NCBI RefSeq assembly: GCF_001295265.1
Contig: NZ_LJOD01000005.1
Location: forward strand, 124,001 to 188,000
DNA length: 64,000 nucleotides
Reading direction: 5' to 3'
Source of the DNA: Chryseobacterium indologenes
Lineage (GTDB): Bacteria > Bacteroidota > Bacteroidia > Flavobacteriales > Weeksellaceae
Part shown: one piece after another, positions 27,495-37,087 of the stretch
Layout: each line of letters begins with the position of its first letter
Position numbering within the stretch: the stretch's first letter is position 1
The notes under the pieces: model-generated
Told to the model about the DNA's origin: nothing
The model's input: the letters and a program-made list of their open reading frames with translations, nothing else
Database searches by the model: none
Made by a program: the position numbers and the translations under genes

Positions 27495-28853
27495 TCAAAT
27501 AAACGCACTGAATCCCGTGATTGATCTTCCTACAATCAGGGAGTTAATTTCTTTTGTTCCTTCGTAAGAGTAAATCGCTTCAGCATCTGCCACAAACCGT
27601 GCAACATCATATTCCAGCAAGATACCGTTTCCACCCATAACTTCTCTTGCCCTGGAAACAATATCCCTGGTTCTCAGGGTACAGAAAACCTTGGCCAGTG
27701 AAGCATGTTCATCTTTTAATATGCCTTCATCCTGCATTTCAGAAAGCCTGAAAACCATGGTCTGCATTGCTGTAAGATTGGAAAGCATCTCCACAAGATG
27801 CCCCTGGATCATTTGAAATGAAGCAATCGGTTTTCCGAACTGTTCTCTTTTTCGTGTATAATCCAGTGCGCTTTCATATGCTCCCCTTGCGCATCCGGTA
27901 GCCATCCATGCCACTCCGGCCCTTGTCATCCGGAGAACCTTTCCGGTATCTTTAAATGAGTCTGCATGCTGCAGGCGGTTTTCTTCAGTAATCAGACAGT
28001 CTTTCAATGTAATCAGTCCATTCTGTACAATTCTCAGAGCCATTTTTCCTTTGATTTTCTCAACGGAATATCCGGGATTATCTTTTTCAACAATGAACCC
28101 CTTCACTTCACCGCTGTCCAGATCTCTGGCCCAGATAATGATTACATCGGCGAATGTGGCATTTCCGATCCATTTTTTCTGACCGTTAAGAATCCAGCCT
28201 TCGGGTGTTTTTTTACAGGTTACCGTCAATCCACCGGCAGCTCCGGAACCTACTTCAGGTTCTGTAAGGCCAAAAGCTCCGATCTTTTCAAATTTCTGCA
28301 TCTGCGGAAGCCATTTCTGTTTTTGCTCTTCCGATCCGCAAATATAGATAGACCCCATTGCCAGACCGGACTGAACTCCAAAGAAAGTTGCTATGGAAGC
28401 ATCTATCCGGGCCATTTCCATGGCAATAACCCCTTCCATCAGAAAGGGCATCCCCGGACATCCATATCCTTCATAGGTTACTCCACAAATGTTAAGCTTC
28501 TGAAATTTCGGAATCAGTTCAAAAGGAAATTCATCTCTGAGCCAGTAATGGTTCACCAATGGCTTTACTTCTTTTTCCATAAATGCCCTTACTTTAAGCT
28601 GAATTTCCCGTTGTTCCGGTGTCAGAGTGTGATAAATATCGTAGAAATCACCATCAATAGGCGGAAGTTCTTTCTTTTTCTTATCCGGATCCAGCATTTT
28701 CATTAATCCGTGCAGCTGTTTATCATCCAGCTTAGAGAAATTCTGCATCAGTTTCGGAAGATCCACTTTCTGGGAAATAGAACCTAATTGTTCAAAATCT
28801 ATGGATCTGAATAATTCTATTACATTTCTGATTTTGGAAAAAGTATTTGACAT
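27495..28853 (-). CDS. Acyl-CoA dehydrogenase, glutaryl-CoA dehydrogenase/ACX4-like
   Basis: A 452-residue flavoprotein with an unusually long N-terminal lead (about 65 residues) before the dehydrogenase fold. Visible are YEGYGCPGMPFLMEG, FGLTEPEVGSGAAGG, NGQKKWIGNATFADV, and the C-terminal EAIYSYEGTKEINSLIVGRSITGFSAF with the catalytic Glu in YEGT, as in glutaryl-CoA dehydrogenase and plant ACX4. The Arg that holds the glutaryl carboxylate in true glutaryl-CoA dehydrogenase (YRSAMSVQS context) appears replaced (IATFFGVQS here), so a monocarboxylic acyl-CoA substrate is more likely. The ATG at 28853 (MSNTFSKIRNV) is preferred over 28892. Confidence 0.87.
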   Translation of the reverse strand: MSNTFSKIRNVIELFRSIDFEQLGSISQKVDLPKLMQNFSKLDDKQLHGLMKMLDPDKKKKELPPIDGDFYDIYHTLTPEQREIQLKVRAFMEKEVKPLVNHYWLRDEFPFELIPKFQKLNICGVTYEGYGCPGMPFLMEGVIAMEMARIDASIATFFGVQSGLAMGSIYICGSEEQKQKWLPQMQKFEKIGAFGLTEPEVGSGAAGGLTVTCKKTPEGWILNGQKKWIGNATFADVIIIWARDLDSGEVKGFIVEKDNPGYSVEKIKGKMALRIVQNGLITLKDCLITEENRLQHADSFKDTGKVLRMTRAGVAWMATGCARGAYESALDYTRKREQFGKPIASFQMIQGHLVEMLSNLTAMQTMVFRLSEMQDEGILKDEHASLAKVFCTLRTRDIVSRAREVMGGNGILLEYDVARFVADAEAIYSYEGTKEINSLIVGRSITGFSAFI

Positions 28854-29058
28854 AGTAATGATTTGTGGGATTGATTTGTAAAAGATAAGCAAAAATTACT
28901 CCGAAAACAAAGACATCCATTGCCGGTTATTTTACAAAACCTTCATTTACAACCCATTAAAACCGAATTCCTCTTTACAAGTTTTTTACGCCTGATTTTC
29001 AAAGGTTACAAAAGATCCGGCCTGAACTTTGGGATACAAAACCTTAAATATCAATGCT

Positions 29059-29973
29059 ATGAAAACAACGTACCTCAAATTATCATTATCTGCCATTCTT
29101 TTATCAGGAATTTTTTCATGCAGGAAAGGAGAAGCCTCCACTGCTGAAATAAAAGCATACGAAACGACAGATTCTGCTGCTGTTCCAATTACAGACAGTA
29201 TATCCTCTGCCGCTTCCATCAGGGTAAAGGATAAGCAGTTCATTAAAACTGCAGATGTAAATATGGAAGTAAAAGATGTGTATGAAGCAACAGTTTCCAT
29301 TGAAAAATCTGTTCAGGAACTGGGAGGTTTTGTTACCCACAGCAACCTTACCAGCAATGTAGTTTCTGAAAACACCTATAATACCTCCGGGGAAGAAGCC
29401 GTACTTATAAAAAAATATCAGACAGAAAATACAATGCAGGCCCGTGTTCCTTCTGAAAAGCTGAGTGAGTTTTTAGCGTTCATTAACGATAAAAAGCTAT
29501 TTCTTAATTCAAGGGTCATTCATGCGGAAGATGTAACCTTCGACATTAAATATGCTGAAATGGAAGGTACAAGAATCAAAAAAACAGGCGATAACATCAG
29601 CAAGCTTAAAGCCACAAAAGATAAGGTGGAGCTGGATGACCAGAATATGTCCGAAGGAAATCTTCAGAAGCTGGCTAATATGAATACAGGAAATGATCTT
29701 AAATACAGCACCATTGATCTCTACATTAAGGAGCCTCAAATACGTGTTGCCAAGATTGCGGTTACCAACACAACCAATATTGATAACAAATACAAATTCA
29801 ATTTCATATATGACGCTAAAAATGCTTTTGTAGAAGGCTTTTATCTGATTCAGAAGATCATAGTAGGTCTTATTACCGCCTGGCCACTTTTATTGATCAT
29901 AGCTGCCGTGATCTATTTTTTAAGGAAAAGAAAAGCAGTTAAATCTGATCATCCCAAAATTTCAGAATCCTGA
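29059..29973 (+). CDS. DUF4349 lipoprotein
   Basis: A 304-residue lipoprotein (ILLSGIFSCRKGE) with the DUF4349 pattern: KTADVNMEVKDVYEATVSIEK, then QELGGFVTHSNLTSN, a variable middle and a long helical region, ending in one membrane helix (AWPLLLIIAAVIYFL) and a basic tail. Function unknown. The frame is open from 29029, but the signal peptide begins at the ATG at 29059, so that start is used. It diverges from the acyl-CoA dehydrogenase gene. Confidence 0.87.
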   Translation: MKTTYLKLSLSAILLSGIFSCRKGEASTAEIKAYETTDSAAVPITDSISSAASIRVKDKQFIKTADVNMEVKDVYEATVSIEKSVQELGGFVTHSNLTSNVVSENTYNTSGEEAVLIKKYQTENTMQARVPSEKLSEFLAFINDKKLFLNSRVIHAEDVTFDIKYAEMEGTRIKKTGDNISKLKATKDKVELDDQNMSEGNLQKLANMNTGNDLKYSTIDLYIKEPQIRVAKIAVTNTTNIDNKYKFNFIYDAKNAFVEGFYLIQKIIVGLITAWPLLLIIAAVIYFLRKRKAVKSDHPKISES

Positions 29974-30021
29974 AAGCTATCCTAACCAACTGGTTATCAT
30001 CATAATTTTAGATTTTACAGG

Positions 30022-30048
30022 CCTCCTTTCGCAAGGAGGTTTTATTTT
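30022..30048 (+). terminator. Intrinsic terminator
   Basis: CCTCCTT-TCGC-AAGGAGG (perfect 7-bp stem) followed by TTTTATTTTTTT. Confidence 0.9.
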
Positions 30049-30128
30049 TTTCAAAAAAAAACTGTAACGAGTGGTGTACCGCACTTACCTACTGTTTAAA
30101 AGAATAGAAAATCAAAAAAAATTATATC

Positions 30129-31004
30129 ATGAAAAATTTAGTAAAACTTGGATTCGCAGCATTAGCTTCAGTGGTTTTTATGACAACCAACGCACAGGAT
30201 AAAAAACAGAACAGTGAAAACAGTGTTCTCTGGGAAGTAACAGGAAACGGACTTTCAAAACCTTCTTATATTACCGGAACCTGCCACATCATGTGTAGTA
30301 AGGATTTTGAAATAAAACCGAAAGTATCAAAAGCTCTTGAAAAAACAGACCGCTTTGTAATGGAAATCAATTATACAGATCCGGCAGAAATGAAAGCATT
30401 GCAGGGAATGTTTCAAGCAGATAAAAAATTATCTGACCAGCTTACGACAGAGGAAGCAAAGGAACTTGACAAAATTCTTGCTGACTACGGAACTACCCTG
30501 AAAAACATGGATAATTCCTCTTCCCAAGCACTGTACGCCCTGATTTCAATGAAAGCCGTTCCATGTCCGCAGACTGAAATAAAATCTTATGAAATAGAAC
30601 TTTTACAAGCTGCTCTTAAAAAGAAAAAGAGTATTGACGGACTTGAAAAAGTGGAAGACCAGCTGATCTCTATCAACAAAGCATATGATCTGAAAGAAGT
30701 CATTACGCAGCTGAAAATGGGTAAAGAATATGAAAGCCTTCTTAAAGACATGATGGAAGCCTTCAAAAAAGAAGATGTACAATCCGTTTACAGTCTCTTT
30801 AAAAATGATAAATTTATGAGTGATAAACAAGAGAAAGCAATGCTTACGGACCGAAATAAAAACTGGGCAGAAAAAATGCCGGACATGATGAAAAAAGGAA
30901 GTAATCTTTTTGCTGTGGGAGGTGCTCATCTTATGGGAGATCATGGAATCATCAAACTGCTCAAAGCAAAAGGATATACTGTAAAACCGGTATCAGAACT
31001 ATAA
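30129..31004 (+). CDS. TraB/GumN family protein
   Basis: A 291-residue exported protein with a signal peptide (KLGFAALASVVFMTTNAQ). It has the paired GxxH motifs of the TraB/PrgY/GumN family: YITGTCHIMCSKDF near residue 50 and FAVGGAHLMGDHGIIKLLKAKGY near the C-terminus. The family is related to Tiki-type metalloproteases, but activity in bacteria is mostly untested. It lies 24 nt before an ECF sigma factor gene; co-transcription is possible. Confidence 0.9.
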   Translation: MKNLVKLGFAALASVVFMTTNAQDKKQNSENSVLWEVTGNGLSKPSYITGTCHIMCSKDFEIKPKVSKALEKTDRFVMEINYTDPAEMKALQGMFQADKKLSDQLTTEEAKELDKILADYGTTLKNMDNSSSQALYALISMKAVPCPQTEIKSYEIELLQAALKKKKSIDGLEKVEDQLISINKAYDLKEVITQLKMGKEYESLLKDMMEAFKKEDVQSVYSLFKNDKFMSDKQEKAMLTDRNKNWAEKMPDMMKKGSNLFAVGGAHLMGDHGIIKLLKAKGYTVKPVSEL

Positions 31005-31028
31005 TATAACCCAAACCATGAAATTATC

Positions 31029-31538
31029 GTGAGCAGTCAGACTGAAGCCACTTTTTTAAAGCTGGTCAACCAGCACAAAGGCATCTTATACAAAGCCTCC
31101 CGGATCTATGCTGATTCTCCGGAAGACCGGGAAGACCTTCAGCAGGAGATTCTCATCCAGCTATGGAAATCTTACCGGAATTTCAAAGGAGACAGCGAGT
31201 TTTCTACCTGGATGTATCGTGTCGCGATCAATACAGCGATTACTTATCTTAAAAAGGAAAAGAAAAGAACCCAGAACCATAGTGATACTCCTGAACATTT
31301 TGAGGTGCAAAGTGAAGATTACAACCCTACAAAAGACAAGCAGCTGGAGATCTTTTACAATGCTGTTCAGGAACTGAATCCTTTGGAAAAAGCAGTGATA
31401 TTCTATTTCATGGAAGGAATGTCGCACAAAGAAATAGGAGGCAATCTTGGGCTCAGTGAAGGTAATGCCCGTGTAAAACTCAACAGAACAAAAGAAAAAA
31501 TACAGCAAATCATAAAAAAAACAGGTTATGAATTTTGA
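31029..31538 (+). CDS. ECF-type RNA polymerase sigma factor
   Basis: A 169-residue sigma-70 family factor with region 2 (PEDREDLQQEILIQLWKSYRNF and FSTWMYRVAINTAITYL) and region 4 (LNPLEKAVIFYFMEGMSHKEIGGNLGLSEGNARVKLNRTK). It starts with GTG at 31029; an ATG at 31018 is out of frame. The downstream membrane protein overlaps by 11 nt and is probably its regulator. Targets are unknown. Confidence 0.92.
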   Translation: MSSQTEATFLKLVNQHKGILYKASRIYADSPEDREDLQQEILIQLWKSYRNFKGDSEFSTWMYRVAINTAITYLKKEKKRTQNHSDTPEHFEVQSEDYNPTKDKQLEIFYNAVQELNPLEKAVIFYFMEGMSHKEIGGNLGLSEGNARVKLNRTKEKIQQIIKKTGYEF

Positions 31539-32133
31539 TCAATTAAAAGAGCAATGGAATAACGAAGAAAGCAATGTTCATATTCCAGACACGATAGAAC
31601 AATTAAAAGAAAGCAAACATCCTATTGAAAGGATCCGGAAAAGCATGAAAAAGGAATTCCCCGCACAGGTGCTCGCCATTATTCTCATTGCATTTTTCCC
31701 TTTCCAGTTTGGATTTCCTTCCTCGCAGTATGTTATTTATTATACATCGTATGTAATGATGGCAGTCATATCATGCTACTATCTGTACGGATTTTATAGA
31801 TTTTATAAGCAAACCGGCCTTTATACCGGCAACACGAAAAACAGTCTCTGGAAGATCTATCATGAGCTTCGCCTCAATATGGAAAGATATCAGTCTTTCG
31901 GATTTCTGCTTCTTCCGCACTTTTTAATTACCATCGGTCTTCTCATCTACAATACTCTTGAAAAAAGGGGGAAATCGCTGAACGGACTTTCAGAAGGACA
32001 TCAGCAGGCTTTAATTCTGGCAGTGCTTATCGGAACGCTTTGGCTGGTTACAAGTATTGTCCTATGGACAAAATATATTTATGGCCGCAATGCCAGAAAG
32101 CTGGAAAAAATTCTGGATGATATGGATGAATAA
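31528..32133 (+). CDS. Membrane protein co-transcribed with the sigma factor (possible anti-sigma)
   Basis: A 201-residue protein with a soluble N-terminal segment of about 45 residues (MNFDQLKEQWNNEE) and about four membrane helices. Position and 11-nt overlap with the ECF sigma gene, and the short cytosolic head, suggest an anti-sigma role. It lacks the zinc-binding HxxxCxxC motif of ZAS anti-sigma factors, so that role is inferred from context only. Confidence 0.7.
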   Translation: MNFDQLKEQWNNEESNVHIPDTIEQLKESKHPIERIRKSMKKEFPAQVLAIILIAFFPFQFGFPSSQYVIYYTSYVMMAVISCYYLYGFYRFYKQTGLYTGNTKNSLWKIYHELRLNMERYQSFGFLLLPHFLITIGLLIYNTLEKRGKSLNGLSEGHQQALILAVLIGTLWLVTSIVLWTKYIYGRNARKLEKILDDMDE

Positions 32134-32164
32134 ATGACAGTCTTTAGCACCCATAACCATCAAG

Positions 32165-32191
32165 CCCCAGATCAGATTCTGGGGTTTCTTT
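32165..32191 (+). terminator. Intrinsic terminator
   Basis: CCCCAGA-TCAGAT-TCTGGGG followed by TTTCTTTTTT, after the sigma/membrane-protein operon. Confidence 0.87.
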
Positions 32192-32245
32192 TTTAAAAAA
32201 ATGTTATTTATCACCCTCAAATTTATTTGAGGTTTTATTTTTCCT

Positions 32246-32292
32246 TAAATTTGCAGATCAGAAATAAAATGATACAAATTCTGATCTTTTTA
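32246..32292 (+). promoter_or_regulatory. pgi promoter and leader hairpin
   Basis: TAAATTTG at 32246-32253 is a -7 element. The leader begins almost at once with a perfect 9-bp hairpin, AGATCAGAA (32255-32263) / TTCTGATCT (32279-32287), followed by five T. This terminator-like hairpin 43 nt before the pgi start may attenuate transcription or protect the mRNA 5' end. Confidence 0.5.
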
Positions 32293-32334
32293 TGATCAGC
32301 CCTGTCATTTTCTGACTCATATAATTCTTACCCT

Positions 32335-33975
32335 ATGCTATCAAAAATAAACCCTATACACACTGACAGCTGGAAAGCTCTTGATGAACATTTCGCAGGA
32401 AATGATTTTGACCTGAGAAGCCTTTTTCAGTACAACCCGAATCGTTTTAACGAATTTTCCATCCAAAGAAATGATTTTCTTTTTGATTATTCCAAAAACC
32501 TGATCGACTCAAGAACAAAAGCCCTTTTACTGAAGCTTGCTGAAGAATGTCAGCTAAAAGATGCTATTTCCAGAATGTTTTCAGGTGATAAAATCAATGA
32601 AACGGAAGGAAGAGCCGTTTTACACACTGCTTTAAGGGATTTTTCAGACAAAGAAATACTGGTTGACGGGGAGAATATAAAGCCCCAGATCAGAAAAGTT
32701 CTTGATCATATGAAAGCATTCTCGGAGCAGATTATTTCCGGAGCGCATAAAGGTTTCAGCGGAAAAGAGATTACTGATGTTGTGAATATCGGAATCGGAG
32801 GGTCTGACCTTGGGCCCGTAATGGTATGTTCTTCGTTAAAACATTTTAAAACAAGACTGAACGTTCATTTTGTTTCCAATGTAGATGGCAATCATATCGC
32901 TGAAACTGTTAAAAACCTGAATCCGGAAACCACTTTATTCATCATTGCTTCCAAGACCTTTACTACTCAGGAAACCATGACCAACGCCTATTCTGCCAAA
33001 GACTGGTTCTTAAAGGCCGGAAAGGAAGAAGATGTAGCGAAACATTTTGTAGCTTTATCCACTAATATTCAGGAGGTTAAAAAATTCGGAATCGCAGAAG
33101 AAAATATTTTTGAGTTCTGGGACTGGGTAGGCGGAAGATATTCCCTTTGGAGCGCTATTGGTCTGAGCATTGTTCTTGCAGTAGGGTATGACAATTTTGA
33201 ACAGCTGTTAAGAGGAGCATTTGATACCGACCAGCATTTCCAGACAGCAGATTTCTCAGAAAACATTCCTGTTTTAATGGGACTTTTAGGAATCTGGTAC
33301 CGTAACTTTTATGCTGCCACAAGCTATGCAATTCTTCCTTATTCCCAATATCTGGACAGATTCGCTGCTTATCTTCAGCAGGGAGACATGGAAAGCAACG
33401 GAAAATGCGTGGACCGAAACGGTGAGTTTGTAGAATACGAAACAGGACCTATTATCTGGGGAGAACCCGGAACCAACGGTCAGCACGCTTTCTATCAATT
33501 GATCCATCAGGGAACAGAATTGATTCCTGCAGATTTCATCGCCTATGCAAAGAGTTCCAATAAAGTTTCTGATCACCAGGATAAATTACTGGCTAACTTT
33601 TTTGCTCAGACTGAAGCACTTGCCTTCGGAAAAACGGAAGAGGAAGCAGAAGAAGAATTAAGAAGTTCCGGTAAATCTGGGGAAGATATCGACAGGCTGC
33701 TAAACTACAAGGTCTTCCATGGAAACACACCAACTAACTCTATACTATTCAAAGAATTAACTCCTTTCACACTGGGCCAGCTCATTGCGATGTATGAACA
33801 TAAAATTTTCGTACAGGGAGTAATCTGGAATATTTTCAGCTTTGACCAGTTCGGGGTGGAATTAGGTAAAGTTTTAGCCAATAAAATTCTTCCGGAACTT
33901 GAAAATAATGAAGCGATCAGTTCCCATGACAGTTCTACCAACGGGCTGATTAATTATTATAAAGAAAATAAATAG
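32335..33975 (+). CDS. pgi: Glucose-6-phosphate isomerase
   Basis: A 546-residue cytoplasmic enzyme interconverting glucose-6-phosphate and fructose-6-phosphate in glycolysis and gluconeogenesis. It shows the family blocks [45 protein letters not shown] and [19 protein letters not shown], plus the C-terminal signature [13 protein letters not shown]. Length matches the long bacterial/eukaryotic form. Confidence 0.98.
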   Translation: MLSKINPIHTDSWKALDEHFAGNDFDLRSLFQYNPNRFNEFSIQRNDFLFDYSKNLIDSRTKALLLKLAEECQLKDAISRMFSGDKINETEGRAVLHTALRDFSDKEILVDGENIKPQIRKVLDHMKAFSEQIISGAHKGFSGKEITDVVNIGIGGSDLGPVMVCSSLKHFKTRLNVHFVSNVDGNHIAETVKNLNPETTLFIIASKTFTTQETMTNAYSAKDWFLKAGKEEDVAKHFVALSTNIQEVKKFGIAEENIFEFWDWVGGRYSLWSAIGLSIVLAVGYDNFEQLLRGAFDTDQHFQTADFSENIPVLMGLLGIWYRNFYAATSYAILPYSQYLDRFAAYLQQGDMESNGKCVDRNGEFVEYETGPIIWGEPGTNGQHAFYQLIHQGTELIPADFIAYAKSSNKVSDHQDKLLANFFAQTEALAFGKTEEEAEEELRSSGKSGEDIDRLLNYKVFHGNTPTNSILFKELTPFTLGQLIAMYEHKIFVQGVIWNIFSFDQFGVELGKVLANKILPELENNEAISSHDSSTNGLINYYKENK

Positions 33976-34037
33976 AGCCAACCGGCTTCAGCATATCATC
34001 GTATTCAATAAATCTAAATAAAGTAAAAAAAGTAAAA

Positions 34038-34922
34038 ATGGCAGAAATTCTTGACGGATTAAAAGTATCTAAAGAAATAAAAGCAGAAATCAAGGCTGAA
34101 GTAGAAAAGATTCTTGCATCCAAAAGAAGAGCACCGCACCTGGTAGCGATTCTTGTTGGAAACAACGGAGCAAGTAAAGCGTATGTGAATGCTAAAGTGA
34201 AAGACTGTGAAGAAGTAGGCTTTCAATCAAGCTTAATCAAATTTCCAAGCACAGTTTCTGAATCTGAGCTACTGGAAAAAATTGATGAACTGAACAAGTC
34301 TAAAGCAGTTGACGGGTTCATTGTTCAGCTTCCTTTACCAGATCAGGTTGATCAGGAAAAAATCATTAATGCTATTGATCCCAGAAAAGATGTAGACGGG
34401 TTTCACCCTGAAAATTTCGGAAAAATGGCACTGGAAATGGATACTTTCCTTCCTGCTACTCCTTTCGGAATTTTAACGCTTCTGGAAAGATATAATATCG
34501 AAACCAAAGGAAAAGACTGTGTTATCATCGGAAGAAGTAAAATTGTAGGAAGACCTATGAGTATCCTTATGGGAAGAAAAGATTTTCCCGGAAATTCTAC
34601 GGTAACACTTACCCACTCTTATACGAAGGACATTGAAGAATACACTAAAAAAGCCGATATTGTTATCACGGCTCTAGGAGATCCTCATTTCCTGAAAGGA
34701 GAGATGATTAAGGACGGAGCTGTGATTGTTGACGTAGGAATTACAAGAGTGGATGATGATTCTCCAAAGGGATATTATTTAGCAGGTGACGTAGATTTTG
34801 ACAGCTGTGCCGCCAAAGCAAGCTGGATCACACCGGTACCCGGAGGAGTAGGCCCAATGACAAGAGCTATGCTGATGAAGAATACCATCATCGCTTATAA
34901 AACTTCGGTTTATAACGACTAA
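34038..34922 (+). CDS. folD: Bifunctional methylene-THF dehydrogenase/cyclohydrolase FolD
   Basis: A 294-residue cytoplasmic enzyme of one-carbon metabolism that converts 5,10-methylene-THF to 10-formyl-THF. It shows SKAYVNAKVKDCEEVGF (with the catalytic Lys of the YxxxK motif), DGFIVQLPLPDQVD, PRKDVDGFHPENFG, VIIGRSKIVGRPMSILM and TPVPGGVGPMTRAMLM. Its stop lies 6 nt before queE, so the two are probably co-transcribed. Confidence 0.98.
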   Translation: MAEILDGLKVSKEIKAEIKAEVEKILASKRRAPHLVAILVGNNGASKAYVNAKVKDCEEVGFQSSLIKFPSTVSESELLEKIDELNKSKAVDGFIVQLPLPDQVDQEKIINAIDPRKDVDGFHPENFGKMALEMDTFLPATPFGILTLLERYNIETKGKDCVIIGRSKIVGRPMSILMGRKDFPGNSTVTLTHSYTKDIEEYTKKADIVITALGDPHFLKGEMIKDGAVIVDVGITRVDDDSPKGYYLAGDVDFDSCAAKASWITPVPGGVGPMTRAMLMKNTIIAYKTSVYND

Positions 34923-34928
34923 TTTAAA

Positions 34929-35558
34929 ATGAATAAAGAACAAGATATTTTATTAAAAGAAGGTAAAATGCTCCCTGTGATGGAGCATTTTTACACTTTA
35001 CAGGGAGAAGGGGCACATACCGGGAAAGCAGCCTATTTTATCAGGCTGGGAGGTTGTGATGTGGGCTGTCATTGGTGTGATGTAAAAGAAAGCTGGAACC
35101 CGGATCTTCATCCGTTGATGAATGCGGAAGAAATTGCAGAAACAGCAGCAAAACATTGTAAAACCATCGTTCTTACCGGCGGAGAGCCTTTAATGTGGAA
35201 TCTGGACATTCTTACCTCTAAATTGAAAGAACTGGGATGCAGCATCCACATTGAAACTTCAGGAGCTTATCCAATGAGCGGTCAGCTGGACTGGATCACG
35301 CTTTCCCCAAAGAAGACAGGTCTTCCGAAAGAAGAGATCTACCAGAAAGCCAATGAGCTTAAAGTGATCATTTTCAACAATCATGATTTTACTTTTGCAC
35401 AGGAGCAGGCCGCAAAGGTGTCTGAAAACTGCAGACTTTATATGCAAAGTGAATGGAGCCGCCGTGATGAAATGTATCCTAAGATTACGGATTTTATTCT
35501 GGCACATCCGGAATGGCAGGCCTCAGTTCAGACCCACAAATATCTGAATATCCCGTAA
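34929..35558 (+). CDS. queE: 7-carboxy-7-deazaguanine synthase QueE (radical SAM)
   Basis: A 209-residue radical SAM enzyme of queuosine/deazapurine synthesis that converts carboxy-tetrahydropterin to CDG. It has FYTLQGEGAHTGKAAYFIRL (the usual QueE opening), the cluster motif CDVGCHWCD (CX3CX2C), and VLTGGEPLMWN. Length is normal. Other queuosine genes (queC, queD, queF) are not in the window. Confidence 0.95.
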   Translation: MNKEQDILLKEGKMLPVMEHFYTLQGEGAHTGKAAYFIRLGGCDVGCHWCDVKESWNPDLHPLMNAEEIAETAAKHCKTIVLTGGEPLMWNLDILTSKLKELGCSIHIETSGAYPMSGQLDWITLSPKKTGLPKEEIYQKANELKVIIFNNHDFTFAQEQAAKVSENCRLYMQSEWSRRDEMYPKITDFILAHPEWQASVQTHKYLNIP

Positions 35559-35601
35559 AAATATGTACCTTAGCCTTTCGTATCCGTTATAATACCGATA
35601 G

Positions 35602-36972
35602 ATGCAGAGAATTCGATACTCTAGATACCTGAAATCGATCATTATTTTGCTTGACCTTCTGGTTATTGCATCTATTTTTATATTCTTTTTTATCAGCAGA
35701 AACGAAGATTTAAAATATCACGAGGAAACCTGGTATCAGAATATTTTCTCCCTGATACTGCTGTTTTTGTTCTGGATACTGCTGAGTGGCAGGACAAAAA
35801 TTTACAATATCCCGAGAAACCTCACGTACACCTTGTTTCTGGAGCGTCTTCTGGTTCACTTTTTATTTTTTATACTGGGAGTTCTGCTGATTGGGAAAGT
35901 AAGTAAAAATGTATTTTTCACGTCGGATATTTACTGGCTTTCGTTTTATCTTTTCTTCTGTATTTTCTTTACGAGGTCAATTATATTCTTTTCCATCAAA
36001 TATTTCCGTTCTCTCGGGATCAATTACAGGAACGTTATGTTTTTGGGCAAAACAGATGCCACCGACATCTTAAAGAATATATTTATAAACAGGAAAGATT
36101 ACGGGTATAAAATCTTTGAATACGAAAACCCTGGCATCAATGAAGCAGATTTAGTTAATTTTTGGAAAAAAAACGGGATCCACACCCTGTTTTTATCTAC
36201 AGAAAATAACTTCAGCGAACAAGAGGAAACACAGATCTTCAGACTGGCAGAGGATAATAAAGTGCACGTATCCCTGATTCCGAGCATTACCCAAAGTGAT
36301 TTTTTTCTGTATGATTTGGGTTATATTCAGACTCAGCCTATTCTTAACCAGGCAAAATACCCTTTAGACTATTACGCTAACTACCTGGTAAAAAGAACCT
36401 TTGATATAACATTTTCCATTATCATACTGCTTTTTATCTGTTCATGGCTGTTCCCCATTATTGCTATTTTTATAAAAGCAACCTCAAAAGGACCTGTTTT
36501 TTTTGTTCAGAAAAGATATGGCTTTCATGAGGAAGTATTTGACTGCTTTAAATTCAGGACCATGGTCGTCAATGATCAGTCTGCCATTAAAACTACTGAA
36601 GAAAATGATTCCAGGATTACCGGTATCGGAAAATTTCTGAGAAAAACCAGTCTTGATGAACTTCCGCAATTCATTAATGTACTGAAAGGCGATATGTCTG
36701 TTGTAGGACCACGTCCTCATATGCTGGCTGTCGACAATTATTACAAACCTAAGATCGGGAGATACAGTCTGAGAAGCATGGTAAGCCCGGGTATTACCGG
36801 CCTTGCCCAGGTAAGTGGTCTGCGGGGAGACTACGGGGATGTGGAAGTAGAAATGAAAAAAAGAATTCTTGCCGATGCTTTTTATGTACGGAACTGGAGT
36901 TTTGTTTTGGATATGGTGATTATTTTCAAGACAGTTTTCCTGGTTATCGGCGGAGATAAAAATGCAAAATAA
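35602..36972 (+). CDS. Polyprenyl-phosphate sugar-phosphate transferase (WcaJ/EpsL-type)
   Basis: A 456-residue membrane enzyme that starts exopolysaccharide or glycan synthesis by moving a sugar-1-phosphate onto undecaprenyl phosphate. It has four to five N-terminal helices, a nucleotide-binding-like middle domain, a further helix (VKRTFDITFSIIILLFICSW) and the conserved catalytic domain (GPVFFVQKRYGFHEEVFDCFKFRTM, KTSLDELPQFINVLKGDMSVVGPRPH). No other glycan genes are adjacent; the flippase/acyltransferase pair lies 20 kb upstream. Confidence 0.93.
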   Translation: MQRIRYSRYLKSIIILLDLLVIASIFIFFFISRNEDLKYHEETWYQNIFSLILLFLFWILLSGRTKIYNIPRNLTYTLFLERLLVHFLFFILGVLLIGKVSKNVFFTSDIYWLSFYLFFCIFFTRSIIFFSIKYFRSLGINYRNVMFLGKTDATDILKNIFINRKDYGYKIFEYENPGINEADLVNFWKKNGIHTLFLSTENNFSEQEETQIFRLAEDNKVHVSLIPSITQSDFFLYDLGYIQTQPILNQAKYPLDYYANYLVKRTFDITFSIIILLFICSWLFPIIAIFIKATSKGPVFFVQKRYGFHEEVFDCFKFRTMVVNDQSAIKTTEENDSRITGIGKFLRKTSLDELPQFINVLKGDMSVVGPRPHMLAVDNYYKPKIGRYSLRSMVSPGITGLAQVSGLRGDYGDVEVEMKKRILADAFYVRNWSFVLDMVIIFKTVFLVIGGDKNAK

Positions 36973-37087
36973 GTTAAACAGACTAAGGGACAGATTGAGA
37001 AAACCCATTGGATTCTGAGAATCAATATCGTTCACACCTTAAACTCAGTTTAGCTTTAATTAAATAAAAAAAGTCTAATTTAGCAGC

